In this document: piece after piece, positions 40,519 to 49,260 of the stretch
Layout of the letters: the number at the start of each line of letters is the position of its first letter
How positions within the stretch are numbered: the stretch's first letter is position 1
Origin: Hymenobacter properus
Lineage (GTDB): Bacteria > Bacteroidota > Bacteroidia > Cytophagales > Hymenobacteraceae
Assembly (NCBI RefSeq): GCF_015694735.1
Contig: NZ_JADQDP010000007.1
Span: 62,001 to 126,000, forward strand
DNA length: 64,000 bases
Reading direction: 5' to 3'
Position numbers and translations under genes: made by a program
The notes under the pieces: generated by a model
Seen by the model: only the letters and a program-made list of their open reading frames with translations
Told to the model about the DNA's origin: nothing
The model's database searches: none

Positions 40519-43005
40519 CTACTGCGCCCGGCGGCGCTCGTCTTCGGCGCCGGTGCGGCGGGAGCTGTTGGTGGTCACCTTATCATTGCCGAAGCGCCAG
40601 TTGAACGACAGCGTCACTACGCGGGTGTCGCGGCGCAGGAACAGGTACTGGCGGTAGTTGGTGTATTCCGAAACGGCCCGCAGTGGAGTGGTATAGAAGA
40701 TGTCGGTGGCCGCGAGGCGGAAGGTGCCTTTTCGGTCCCACACGTCCTTTTTGATGCCGATGCCCACCTGGCCTAGCGGCTGAAACTCGAAGAAGCCCAC
40801 GCGCTGCGCCGAGGTGTAGCGTCCGCTCACTTCGCCCCCCCAACCCTTGGCCAGCGTGAAGGTGAGGTTGGTACTCAGGTTAAGGGTGGGCTTGCCGGCG
40901 CGCAGCGAGGTGCCGGCCAGGTTGCCCTGGTAGTGGATGTAGTAGAGAATGGCGTTGTTGTACACACTCAGCCACTTGCCGGCCGTGAGCGGCGCTGTGA
41001 GCGTCAGGGCCACGTAGTGCTGGCGGTCGAGGTTGACGTTGGTCGACACCGTGGTGCTGTCGGTTTCGGGGTAGGCCACGTCCGTGATGGGGTCGCTGGT
41101 GCGGCTGTAGCTCAGGCCGAGGGTGTATTTCTGCCGGTAGGTGTAGTTGACTTCGGTGTTGAGGCTGGTTTCGGGGCGCAGGTCCTCGTTGCCTTTGCCC
41201 GAGGTGGCCGGGTCGATGATGTAGCGGAAGGGGTTGAGCTGCCCGTAGCCGGGCCGGTTGATGCGCCGGCTCAACGAAAGCGTGGTTTCGTGGCGCTCGT
41301 TGAGGGAGTACTTCAGCGCTGCGCTCGGAAACAGCTGGTAGTAGTCGCGCTGGAAGCCTTGGTTGGTGGTCAGCTGCTGGCCTTTGGCATGGGTTTGCTC
41401 GCCGCGCAGGCCGGCCTGCACATTGAGCTTGCCCACGGTGTGGTTGAGGTTGACATAGGCGGCCGAGATAAATTCGTCGTATTTGAAACGGTTGCTCAGG
41501 TTGCGGTCGAGGGTGGTAACGCCCTGGCGGGTGTTCTCGAAGCGAATGTCGTTGTCGGCCGTCACCTGGCTGGCCTTGGCGCCGGCTTCAAAGCGGGTTT
41601 GGGCGCTGAGCGACTGAACGTAGTCGGCCTTCACCGCCTGAATGGTCAGCTCGCTGGTTTGGTCGCTTGCCAGGGTATTAAAGGGCACGTTCGGCTCAAA
41701 AAATGTGGTCTGGCTCTGCGTGCGGTGGGTGGAGTAGCGGGCGTAGTCCACGTCGGCCGTGAGTTCGGGCTTGCCCGTGCCCTCGCCAAAGGTGTGCCTG
41801 AAGTTGACATTGCCCGACACGTTGGGGTTGTTGCCCATGCTGGTGCTCAGGGCCGTGTAGGATTCCTGCACGTTGCCATTGGCATCGTAAAAAACGCTGG
41901 TGTTCAGGCCCGTACCGTGGGGCTTGGGATTGGGGATGGAGAAACCCGTGACCACGCCGCCCAGCACCGTGTGCTTGGACAGGTTCACGTCGGCTCCGGC
42001 CCGCCAGATGAGGAAATGGTCCGTCGAGACCATGCGGTTGCGCTGGTCGCTGGTGCCTTTGAGCACTTGCTGGCCGTCGCGCGTTTCGTAGAAGTAGCGG
42101 TAAGTGTCGCGCACGTTGAAGTTCTCGCGGTCGGTGTAAGTAACCGACGAAAACAGGTTCACCTTCTCACGCCGGTGGTTCAGGTTGAAGCCGCTGGTGA
42201 ACTTGTTGTACTCGCCCCGGCCGAAGCTGGCGTTCAGGCTGCCGTTGGTGCCGAGGCGCTGGTCTTTCTTGAGGTTGATGGCGATGATGCCGGCCCCGCC
42301 CTGGGCGTCGTACTTGGCCGGTGGGTTGGTAATCAGCTCAATGCTTTTGAGCTGGTCGGCGGGCAGGGCCCTCAGGTAGTCGGCCAGCTCAGTGCCGGTC
42401 ATGGGCTGGCGCTTGCCGTCTATGAGCACCAGCAGGCCCGTGCGGCCTTTCAGGGCGAGGTTGTCGCTGCCGTCCACGGTCACGCCCGGCGAGCGGGCCA
42501 GCACTTCCAGCGACGAGTTGCCGGCGGCCAGCGTCGAGCCTTCCACGTTCACCACGGTGCGGTCGGCCAGGCGTTCAAACAGCGGTTTCTGCCCCATCAC
42601 TGTCACCTCTTTCAGCGCTGTAGCTGCACTGGTTTGCAGAGCGATGGCCGGCAGCGCCACGCCAGCCGCGGACAGCTCAAACGGCGCGCTCCAATACCGC
42701 ACAAACCCCACTTGCGACGCCGACACGCGATAGAGCCCGCCGGCCTTGTGCTCCAATTTGAAGGAGCCCTGTGCGTCGCTAAACTCGGTTTTCACCACCG
42801 CAGAATCGGCGGCGCGGTGCAGGGTTATGGTGGCAAACTCGACGCCAGCGCCCGCGCCGCTGCGCACGCTGCCCGTCACGGCTGCAACCTGCGCCTGGGC
42901 CGAGAAGGCGGCCAGCCAGAAACTCAGCAGCAAGAGGGCTGCGCGAAACAAGGGGCGCTGGTTTTGAGAAAAACGCGCTTTCAGCAGAAAGAAAAGGTGT
43001 GGCAT
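40519..43005 (-). CDS. TonB-dependent receptor-like outer-membrane beta-barrel protein
   Basis: 828 residues. Signal peptide ending FWLAAFSAQA, a carboxypeptidase-regulatory-like domain (about 43-125), a plug (about 130-235: VTVMGQKPLFERLADRTVVN, SLEVLARSPGVTVDG, IDGKRQPMTGTELADYLRAL, YDAQGGAGIIAINLKK) and a large barrel ending FNWRFGNDKVTTNSSRR. The class matches OMP_b-brl_3/TonB family proteins common in Bacteroidetes, with no SusD. Substrate unknown. It is flanked on both sides by LytS/LytTR pairs, so local regulation is possible. Confidence 0.9.
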   Translation of the reverse strand: MPHLFFLLKARFSQNQRPLFRAALLLLSFWLAAFSAQAQVAAVTGSVRSGAGAGVEFATITLHRAADSAVVKTEFSDAQGSFKLEHKAGGLYRVSASQVGFVRYWSAPFELSAAGVALPAIALQTSAATALKEVTVMGQKPLFERLADRTVVNVEGSTLAAGNSSLEVLARSPGVTVDGSDNLALKGRTGLLVLIDGKRQPMTGTELADYLRALPADQLKSIELITNPPAKYDAQGGAGIIAINLKKDQRLGTNGSLNASFGRGEYNKFTSGFNLNHRREKVNLFSSVTYTDRENFNVRDTYRYFYETRDGQQVLKGTSDQRNRMVSTDHFLIWRAGADVNLSKHTVLGGVVTGFSIPNPKPHGTGLNTSVFYDANGNVQESYTALSTSMGNNPNVSGNVNFRHTFGEGTGKPELTADVDYARYSTHRTQSQTTFFEPNVPFNTLASDQTSELTIQAVKADYVQSLSAQTRFEAGAKASQVTADNDIRFENTRQGVTTLDRNLSNRFKYDEFISAAYVNLNHTVGKLNVQAGLRGEQTHAKGQQLTTNQGFQRDYYQLFPSAALKYSLNERHETTLSLSRRINRPGYGQLNPFRYIIDPATSGKGNEDLRPETSLNTEVNYTYRQKYTLGLSYSRTSDPITDVAYPETDSTTVSTNVNLDRQHYVALTLTAPLTAGKWLSVYNNAILYYIHYQGNLAGTSLRAGKPTLNLSTNLTFTLAKGWGGEVSGRYTSAQRVGFFEFQPLGQVGIGIKKDVWDRKGTFRLAATDIFYTTPLRAVSEYTNYRQYLFLRRDTRVVTLSFNWRFGNDKVTTNSSRRTGAEDERRRAQ

Positions 43006-43298
43006 AAGGGCTTAGCGATGAGTGAGCTAATGCGAAAAGCAGCCGCTGCAAGGCAGCTGCGGTAGTGGCATGCGGGTGCCCGGTCCGGCCAAAGGCGCGT
43101 AGCGGAAAAGCAGCAAAACCGGAATATTGGCGGGGCGGCAGGGTGCCGGAAAGCGAACTGGCGGCCAACCAGGTCGGAGCGGGCCGCCCGTCGCGACCCG
43201 CTCAACTTCGTTGCAGAAAAAAGATGAAGAGTGTGTTCGCGTGTGGATACTGCGCGACTTTTCGAACGTTACAGAACTCTTCGAAATTTTTTTCGAGG
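43006..43298. other. Intergenic region with no recognised feature
   Basis: 293 bases between the receptor start and the LytTR stop. No palindromic repeat, no TAnnTTTG element facing the receptor, and no convincing open frame was found. Confidence 0.6.
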
Positions 43299-44111
43299 CT
43301 AGCCTTCCAGCCAGGCCTTGAGGGCAGGGGCCTTCTCACGGCTCACCAGCACCTCTTCGGGGGCGGCGGGGTGCAGCTCCACCAACAGCTTGCCATTGAA
43401 ATGTGGGTGCAGGCGCCGCACGGCCGGGAGCTGAGCAATTACCTGGCGGTTGAGGCGGAAAAACTGCGTGGGGTCGAGCAGGCCTTCGAGCTGCTCCAGG
43501 GTGTAGTCGAGCACGAAGCGGCGGCCGTCGGCGGCCACTAGCGTCACGGTTTCGTGGCGGCTAAGAAACCAGGCCGCTTCGGCCACGGGCAGGGGCAGCA
43601 ACTGCTCGCCCTGCCGCACCAGAAAGCGCGTTTTGTAGGGCCGGCGGGCATCGAGCAAACGCTCGATGGAGTGAAGAGTTAGGAGTGAAGAGTTAAGAGT
43701 TAATTCGGCAGCGTCCCCTGAATCAACTCTTAACTCTTCACTCCTAACTCTTAATTCACCCCATTGCCGCAGCTTGGCCAGGGCAGCCTGGAGTTCCGCC
43801 AGCTTCACGGGCTTGAGCAGATAGGCAATGCTGTTGGCCTGAAACGCCCGGATGGCGTAGGCGTCAAACGCGGTGGTGAAGATGACCGGACTGGGCACCA
43901 CGGCTTGTTCCCATACTTCCAGACTTAGGCCGTCGGCCAGCTGAATGTCGCTGACAATGAGGTCGGGGGCAGGGTGAGCGGCCAGCCAGTCCAGGGCGCC
44001 GGCCACGGTGTCGCGCACGGCCAGCACCTGGGCCTCGGGGGCGGCTTGCCCCAGCAGGCGCTGCAGGCGTTCGGCGGCCGGGTACTCGTCTTCGAGGAGG
44101 AGAATGTTCAT
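43299..44111 (-). CDS. LytTR response regulator with repeat-derived linker
   Basis: 270 residues from MNILLLEDEY. Receiver domain with D55 in IVSDIQLADG, FTTAFDAYAIRAF and YLLKPVK; LytTR domain from about 160 (KTRFLVRQGEQ ... FFRLNRQVIAQ). Between them, residues about 118-148 (GELRVRSEELRVDSGDAAEL and onward) are encoded by an inverted repeat that is absent from the regulator at 39549. The reading frame is kept. The start overlaps the stop of the LytS kinase gene by 4 bases, so the pair is translationally coupled. Confidence 0.93.
   Translation of the reverse strand: MNILLLEDEYPAAERLQRLLGQAAPEAQVLAVRDTVAGALDWLAAHPAPDLIVSDIQLADGLSLEVWEQAVVPSPVIFTTAFDAYAIRAFQANSIAYLLKPVKLAELQAALAKLRQWGELRVRSEELRVDSGDAAELTLNSSLLTLHSIERLLDARRPYKTRFLVRQGEQLLPLPVAEAAWFLSRHETVTLVAADGRRFVLDYTLEQLEGLLDPTQFFRLNRQVIAQLPAVRRLHPHFNGKLLVELHPAAPEEVLVSREKAPALKAWLEG
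43671..43758. repeat. Inverted repeat inserted in frame in a LytTR gene
   Basis: Arms of about 36 bases built from AAGAGTTAGGAGTGAAGAGT and its complement ACTCTTCACTCCTAACTCTT, with a 14-base centre. AT-rich against a GC-rich gene. It codes for the linker between the receiver and LytTR domains. Confidence 0.88.
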
Positions 44112-45145
44112 GGGTGAGGCGAGAGCAGCGGCAATTTCACCACGAATTTGCCCGCCGTCGGCCCGGCTTCCACGGGGCGGGCCGCGTGCAACAGCTCGTA
44201 GCGGCGGCGCACGTTGGCCAAGCCCGTGCCGGTACCGGGCGCGAGGCCGGCTGTGCGCGGGCGCAGGGTGTTCTCCACCAGCAAGAAGCCCGGCGCGTCG
44301 GCCGGGGCCCACAGGCGCAGGTGCAGCGGGTGCTGGCGCGAGGCCTCGTTGTGCTTCAGCGCATTCTCGACCAGCAGCTGCACGCTGAGTGGCGCCACGC
44401 GGCGGGCCAGGGCGGCAGCGGGCACCGCTACTTCCACCGCCAGGTTATCCCGAAACCGGGCCTTGTGCAGCGCCAGGTAGGTTTCGACGAAGGCCAGCTC
44501 CTCGGCCAGCGGCACCGTGGCCTGGCCCTGGGCCAGCAGCACGTAGCGGTACACGTCGGCCAGCTGCTCCACAAACTGCTGGGCGGGCTCGTTTTCCGGC
44601 TCGATGAGGGCCGCCAGGGTGTTGAGGTTGTTGAAGAGAAAGTGCGGGTCGAGCTGGCTTTGCAGGGCATCGAGCCGGGCCTGGGTTTGGGCGCGGGCCA
44701 GCTGCTCGGCGCGGCCCAGGTTGTCCTTCCACTGCTCAAAGAAATACATGGCCTCGTAGAGGGTGAGCACCGCCACGGTGGGCACCAGGCTGAAGCGGAT
44801 TTGCTCCAGCAGCGCGCCCCAGGCCAGCGGGAAATAGCGGGGCAGCAGCCCGTGCATGGGCAAAAACAGCCCCACCGAGGCCCCGATGGTGGTCAGCAAC
44901 GCCAGGCCGGCCAGCAGCCAAAGGCGGCGCGGCGTCTGCTCGGGGCGCGGGAGGCGGCGCAGCAGCTCTCGCCACAGCAGCCGGTTGCTCAGCCAATAGC
45001 CGGTGGTGAAATACATCGAAATAGCCCAGTGGCCGAGCAGCTGCGGCCAGTTGCGCTCGGCCGCCGGCAAGGTGAAGGCGGTGATGAACAGGCTCAGCAG
45101 CGGAATGCCCCAAAGCAGAAAGCGGCGGTCGTTGAGGGCGGGCAT
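44108..45145 (-). CDS. LytS-type membrane histidine kinase
   Basis: 345 residues from MPALNDRRFLLWG. Four helices (about 10-28, 38-56, 75-97, 112-135), then the His_kinase motif LQSQLDPHFLFNNLNTLAAL with H168, N-box LLVENALKHNE and G-box GTGTGLANVRRRYELL. It shares the plan of the kinase at 38310 but is clearly diverged. It overlaps the regulator gene by 4 bases and is its probable phospho-donor. A near-consensus GACCTTTG lies just upstream on the minus strand. Confidence 0.93.
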   Translation of the reverse strand: MPALNDRRFLLWGIPLLSLFITAFTLPAAERNWPQLLGHWAISMYFTTGYWLSNRLLWRELLRRLPRPEQTPRRLWLLAGLALLTTIGASVGLFLPMHGLLPRYFPLAWGALLEQIRFSLVPTVAVLTLYEAMYFFEQWKDNLGRAEQLARAQTQARLDALQSQLDPHFLFNNLNTLAALIEPENEPAQQFVEQLADVYRYVLLAQGQATVPLAEELAFVETYLALHKARFRDNLAVEVAVPAAALARRVAPLSVQLLVENALKHNEASRQHPLHLRLWAPADAPGFLLVENTLRPRTAGLAPGTGTGLANVRRRYELLHAARPVEAGPTAGKFVVKLPLLSPHP

Positions 45146-45195
45146 GGGGCGGCGGGGCAATAGTAGCGCAAAGGTCAGCGAAGCTAAAGTTCGCG

Positions 45196-46041
45196 CTACT
45201 GCCCGGCCCACAGCGGCCGCCCGGCCAGCGCCAGCGCAAACAGCCCGCCCACTGCCGCCGCATAGAGCGCGGCGCCCGTCCAGGTGAGGGGGGCGGCCCA
45301 GCGCGGCGCCCAGTGGCTGAGGGCCCAGCCCAGCAGGGGCAGCACCTGCAGCGCGTGCATGCCCAGGAAGTGCGCAATGCGCAGGTCGCCGGCCCGGGTG
45401 CTCCAGCCCAGGCCCGGCAGGCCGGGGCCGCCGTCGGGCGCGCCCACGGTGTGCTGCATGTTGTGAATCATCATGCCGCCCAGCACGCTGCCGATGAGGA
45501 AGAGCAGCAGCCCCAGGCGCACGCCCCACACGTAGCCCACCGGCCCGTGCAGCGGGTGCCGCCACACCAGAAACAGCGCCCACACCGTTAGCAGGGTGTT
45601 CACCAGAATGAAAAGGCCCATCAGGCCGAACAGCACGGCGTTCAGGGCCGAGGTATTGTTGTAGTGCGAGGTGGTGCCGCGTGCGGCCTGCGTGAAAATC
45701 ACGGCTTGCTCCACCACCATGCTCACGGCCACGCCCCAGCTGATGAGCTGCACGGCCCGCCGCGCCCCCTGCGGCAGGTCGGCCAGCAGCCAGCCCAGCG
45801 TCCAAGCAAAGGCCGTGATGGACAGCGCGAACTTCAGCGGCTTCACCCACACCGGCGCGCCCGTCACCAGGCGGTGGTCGAGCAGGAGCAGGGCCAGCGC
45901 CAACGCGGCCAGCGCCACGTTCAGCCAGCCCGTCCACGACAGCACAGGGTTGGCGCGGTGCAGGGTGCGCAGGGCGGTGGCGATGGAGGAAAGGAAAGAT
46001 TCGGCGGGAACGGCCGGTGCGGAAAGCGACGGGTGAAGCAT
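45196..46041 (-). CDS. Polytopic membrane protein of unknown function
   Basis: 281 residues with seven or eight hydrophobic helices (about 35-55, 68-86, 96-115, 132-160, 167-190, 225-245, 250-275). Conserved-looking loops are TGAPVWVKPLKFALSITAF and MIHNMQHTVGAPDGGPGLPG, and a histidine-rich face (RIAHFLGMHALQVLP) suggests haem, metal or proton handling, but no family is recognised. It lies 50 bases upstream of the LytS kinase on the same strand and could be co-transcribed with it. Confidence 0.85.
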   Translation of the reverse strand: MLHPSLSAPAVPAESFLSSIATALRTLHRANPVLSWTGWLNVALAALALALLLLDHRLVTGAPVWVKPLKFALSITAFAWTLGWLLADLPQGARRAVQLISWGVAVSMVVEQAVIFTQAARGTTSHYNNTSALNAVLFGLMGLFILVNTLLTVWALFLVWRHPLHGPVGYVWGVRLGLLLFLIGSVLGGMMIHNMQHTVGAPDGGPGLPGLGWSTRAGDLRIAHFLGMHALQVLPLLGWALSHWAPRWAAPLTWTGAALYAAAVGGLFALALAGRPLWAGQ

Positions 46042-46111
46042 GGGTTTCAGGTTTGGAAGAGAAGAGACAGGAGAGAGAATTCTACAGCCTGCGCCATCGG
46101 CGCCTCCGCTC

Positions 46112-47068
46112 TCAGCGCTGGCGGGCGGCCCGGTCTTTCATCCACCGAATGGCCGTGTCCAGTGGTTCGGGCAAGGAGCCCGTGTCGTGCCCCAAGGCCG
46201 GAAACAAGCGGTAGGAGTAGGGCTTGCCCTGGGCCTTGAGTGCATCGAGGTGTTCCATCGACAGGCTTACCGGGGCCTGAATGTCCTGGCCGCCAAACAG
46301 CCAAAGCCCCGGGATGGCGAGCGTGGCGAGAATGCCGCCCGCATCGGTATCGGCAAATTGATACCGGTCGGGGTCGTGCAGCAGGTGCTCGCGGGCCTCG
46401 GCTTCGGTGTGCGTATCCCAAAAATGGCGGTTGCCCTGCGTGAAAAACTGAAACCGCAACTGCTCGCGCGCCGTCACCACGGGCCCGCTAAACAACACCA
46501 TAAAGCCCACCGCGCTGTTCCGGCGGGCCGCCAGGGGAATCACCCAGCCGGCCTGGCTAAACCCCAGCAATCCAATCGGGCCGTGCCAGGCCGGCAGCTG
46601 CGCCCGCAGGGCATCGGTGGCCGCGCTGGCATCGCGCGCCAGCAAGTCAAGGTTGGCCGCGTCGACGTTGTTGGTGCCGACTTCCGGCCCGGCATACACG
46701 CCCCCCGATTCGCCCACGCCGCGCTTGTCGTACGTCAGCACGGCAATGCCGCGCTCCGCCAGCCGCGTCGCCATGTCTATCATTCGTTTTTCCTGCCCGG
46801 AGCCGTGCACCAGCACCACCGCCGCCACCGGCCGCCTGGGCGCTAATACGGTGCCCGCCAGCGTAACTCCCGCACACTCGAACGTGATGTTCTTCGTGGT
46901 ACAGTCCGGAGCTTTCGCCACAACCTGGGCCGACGCAGTCAGGAGCAAGAACACCAAAAGCAGCAGGTATGCAAGGCTACACAACCAGGTAGCGCCGCTC
47001 CCGCCAACGGGCTCTTGTCGGTGCCCGGAGGTGGAATAGCCGCCAGCATTGATTGAATAAGGATGCAT
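46112..47068 (-). CDS. Secreted alpha/beta hydrolase
   Basis: 318 residues. A hydrophobic segment at about 27-48 (TWLCSLAYLLLLVFLLLTAS) serves as signal or anchor. The hydrolase core shows VVLVHGSGQEKR (oxyanion hole), VLTYDKRGVGESGG, the nucleophile elbow LLGFSQAGWV with its serine, LWLFGGQDIQAP (acid region) and ALGHDTGS with the catalytic histidine. Similar to the dienelactone-hydrolase/S9-like esterases of this phylum; the substrate is unknown. Gene starts 37 bases from the ABA4-like gene on the same strand. Confidence 0.9.
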   Translation of the reverse strand: MHPYSINAGGYSTSGHRQEPVGGSGATWLCSLAYLLLLVFLLLTASAQVVAKAPDCTTKNITFECAGVTLAGTVLAPRRPVAAVVLVHGSGQEKRMIDMATRLAERGIAVLTYDKRGVGESGGVYAGPEVGTNNVDAANLDLLARDASAATDALRAQLPAWHGPIGLLGFSQAGWVIPLAARRNSAVGFMVLFSGPVVTAREQLRFQFFTQGNRHFWDTHTEAEAREHLLHDPDRYQFADTDAGGILATLAIPGLWLFGGQDIQAPVSLSMEHLDALKAQGKPYSYRLFPALGHDTGSLPEPLDTAIRWMKDRAARQR

Positions 47069-47105
47069 GTGAGGCGGTCTGGAGTGTAATTGCTTTGAAA
47101 AACAC

Positions 47106-47549
47106 CTAGATGGTGGCCATTACCGGCCGCGGGTACCATCGCCGCACCGCCGAGTACAGCAGGAACCCCAGCGGCCCGAGCAGGAAGGTGGCCACCAGGC
47201 AAGGCAGCAGCAATAGGTGCGGCACGCCGCGCCGCTGGGCATCGCGGCTTTCCCAGATGCCCACCGCCAGGTCGAAGCACAGGTAGTGCACCCAGCCGGC
47301 CGTCAGGGCCCACGGCTCTTTAAACAGTGCCGCCACCTGCGCCAGCGAGCTAAAGCCTGCGCCCGGCGCCGGGTGGGCCAGCGTCTGGTAGCCGATGACG
47401 GCCACGTAGGTAGCGGCCAGCAGCAGGGGCAGGGCTCCGCTCAGCACCACGGCGCGGGTGCCGCGCCAGCGTGGGGCCAGCACCAGCAGCAGCCAGCCCA
47501 GCGCGGCCACGTTGCTGGCAATTTTGAACAGGAGGTCGGGCGTGAGCAT
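47106..47549 (-). CDS. ABA4-like membrane protein (DUF4281)
   Basis: 147 residues with four helices. The pattern matches the ABA4/DUF4281 family, whose plant member is needed for neoxanthin formation: MLTPDLLFKIASNVAALGWL at the start, WVHYLCFDLAVGIWESRDAQ in the middle, and LLGPLGFLLYSAVRR near the end. In bacteria its function is not established; a link to carotenoids is possible as Hymenobacter-like bacteria are pigmented, but no carotenoid gene is nearby. Likely co-transcribed with the hydrolase downstream. Confidence 0.85.
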   Translation of the reverse strand: MLTPDLLFKIASNVAALGWLLLVLAPRWRGTRAVVLSGALPLLLAATYVAVIGYQTLAHPAPGAGFSSLAQVAALFKEPWALTAGWVHYLCFDLAVGIWESRDAQRRGVPHLLLLPCLVATFLLGPLGFLLYSAVRRWYPRPVMATI

Positions 47550-47694
47550 GGCGGGTAAAGTGAGATGACTGGTTCAAACTTACGGGCCGGTCTGCCCGGC
47601 CGCCAGGGCTACGGGGGCGAAGCGGCGAAACGGCGGGGCGAAGCGGGGAGCCGCGGCGGTGAAGCGAGGCAACCAATAGCCCGTCGGCCGAATC

Positions 47695-47702
47695 TACCTT
47701 TG
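47695..47702 (+). promoter_or_regulatory. TAnnTTTG -7 element of the TlpA-like gene
   Basis: TACCTTTG, 32 bases before the ATG at 47734. Confidence 0.55.
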
Positions 47703-47733
47703 ACCAACCGACCTTTTGCTGCAATCTTCTGCT

Positions 47734-49161
47734 ATGCTCCTTTCCCTACCCGCGCTGCTGCTGAGTGCCGCCCTGCGTGTGCCCGCTCCCATCCCACCCA
47801 CCACAGCCACCCTTAGCGGCCACCTCGACCACGCCCCGGCCGGCGACACCGTGCGCCTTGCCTACGGCTCACACCAGGGAGGCCAACGATTGCGCGCCGT
47901 GCTCAGCCCCACCGGCGACTTCCGGGTGACGGTGCCCGACCTGAAGACGGGCACGCCGGTCGATTTTTATTACGCCCGCCAGCACGCCAGCCTCTACCTC
48001 CGCCCCGGCGACGACGTGCGGATGACCCTCGACTTCCCCAAGTTTGACGAAAGCCTGCAATTCAGCGGGGACGGCGCCGACGCCAACAATTACCTGGCCC
48101 GGTCGCTGTGGCGGTTTGAGTTTGGCCCGGGCAGCGCCGCCGCGCGCCCCCAGCCCACCACCACGGCCGCCCAAATGCGGCAGCAGGCCAACGATTTCCG
48201 CCAGGCGCGGCGCGATTTCCTGGCCAGCTATGCCAAAGCCCACCCGCTGCCGGCTGATTTTCAGCGCAGCGAACGGCTTGATATTGACCTGGGCTGGGCC
48301 ATTTCCCTGCTCGAATATCCCGGCACCTACCGCTACCTCGCCAAGCAGGAACCGGTGCTGCCGACCACTTATTTCGACTTTCTGCAACAGCTGCCGCTCA
48401 AACAGTTCGACCAATACCTCGGCGAGCGGGGCGGCAAGGGCAACACGGCCGTCATGCGCTTTCTCACGTCCTACGCCAACCGGTTGAATCCCAGTGGTGT
48501 GCTAAGTGCCGACCCCGCCGAGGCGCCCCGCCACTACGCCCTGGCCCGGGCCGACTTTGGCGCCAACCCGGCCAGCATCGACCGGGCCATGTCGCAATTC
48601 TATCTTTGGAAGCTCGATTCCAACCTCGACGGCGTGGTGGCTGCTTACCCTACGTTCCGCGCCCACAACCGCGATTCAACAGCGGCCCGCACCTTGCGCA
48701 CGCTCCTCGGTCGGCAACTGGCGGTGAGAGAGGCCCAGCCTGCCCCAGCCTTCACGCTGCTTGATAATACCGGCCGAAAAGTGTCGCTGCAAGACCTGCG
48801 CGGCAAACTGGTGTACCTCGATTTTTGGGGCACCTGGTGCGCTCCCTGCATGAAGGAAATGCCCGCCAGTATCGAATTAAAAAAGAAATTCGAAGGCCGC
48901 GACGTGGCTTTCGTGTTCATTTCGGTGGGCGACAAGGAAGAAAAATGGCAGAAAGTGCTGGCTGCTGAGCACCTCACCAGCCCCAACAGCGTGCACCTGC
49001 GCAGCCCCGCGGGCGACGATGTGGCCAGCCGCTACCAGGTGAGCGGCTACCCTACCTACTGGCTCATTGGGCGCGACGGCCGCATCATCACCCGCACGGC
49101 CCCGCGCCCCAGCGACGGCGACGCCACCGTGGCCGCCCTCAACGCGGCGCTGGCGAAGTAG
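47734..49161 (+). CDS. TlpA-like thiol-disulfide oxidoreductase with N-terminal DUF4369-like domain
   Basis: 475 residues from MLLSLPALLLSAALR, a signal peptide. Residues about 25-120 form a beta domain like DUF4369 (LSGHLDHAPAGDTVRLAYGS, VDFYYARQHASLYLRPGDDV). A helical middle part follows, then a thioredoxin-fold domain (about 335-475) with the active site WGTWCAPCMKEMP (C369, C372) and the cis-proline segment VSGYPTYWLI. It should act on disulfides in the periplasm, for example in cytochrome c maturation. Transcribed from the TACCTTTG element upstream. Confidence 0.92.
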   Translation: MLLSLPALLLSAALRVPAPIPPTTATLSGHLDHAPAGDTVRLAYGSHQGGQRLRAVLSPTGDFRVTVPDLKTGTPVDFYYARQHASLYLRPGDDVRMTLDFPKFDESLQFSGDGADANNYLARSLWRFEFGPGSAAARPQPTTTAAQMRQQANDFRQARRDFLASYAKAHPLPADFQRSERLDIDLGWAISLLEYPGTYRYLAKQEPVLPTTYFDFLQQLPLKQFDQYLGERGGKGNTAVMRFLTSYANRLNPSGVLSADPAEAPRHYALARADFGANPASIDRAMSQFYLWKLDSNLDGVVAAYPTFRAHNRDSTAARTLRTLLGRQLAVREAQPAPAFTLLDNTGRKVSLQDLRGKLVYLDFWGTWCAPCMKEMPASIELKKKFEGRDVAFVFISVGDKEEKWQKVLAAEHLTSPNSVHLRSPAGDDVASRYQVSGYPTYWLIGRDGRIITRTAPRPSDGDATVAALNAALAK

Positions 49162-49260
49162 GGGTTAAAGTATTGCACCTGCTCATCCGTCTGCCGGGGC
49201 AAGGCCTTGGCGCCAGCGTGGCTACAACCTCGCCGGGGCCGGGCCGTACTTCGGTTCGCT

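Noticed and set aside
40933..43065. Open frame of 710 codons on the plus strand
   Set aside because: Antisense to the receptor gene, with shadow composition and no signal or domain.
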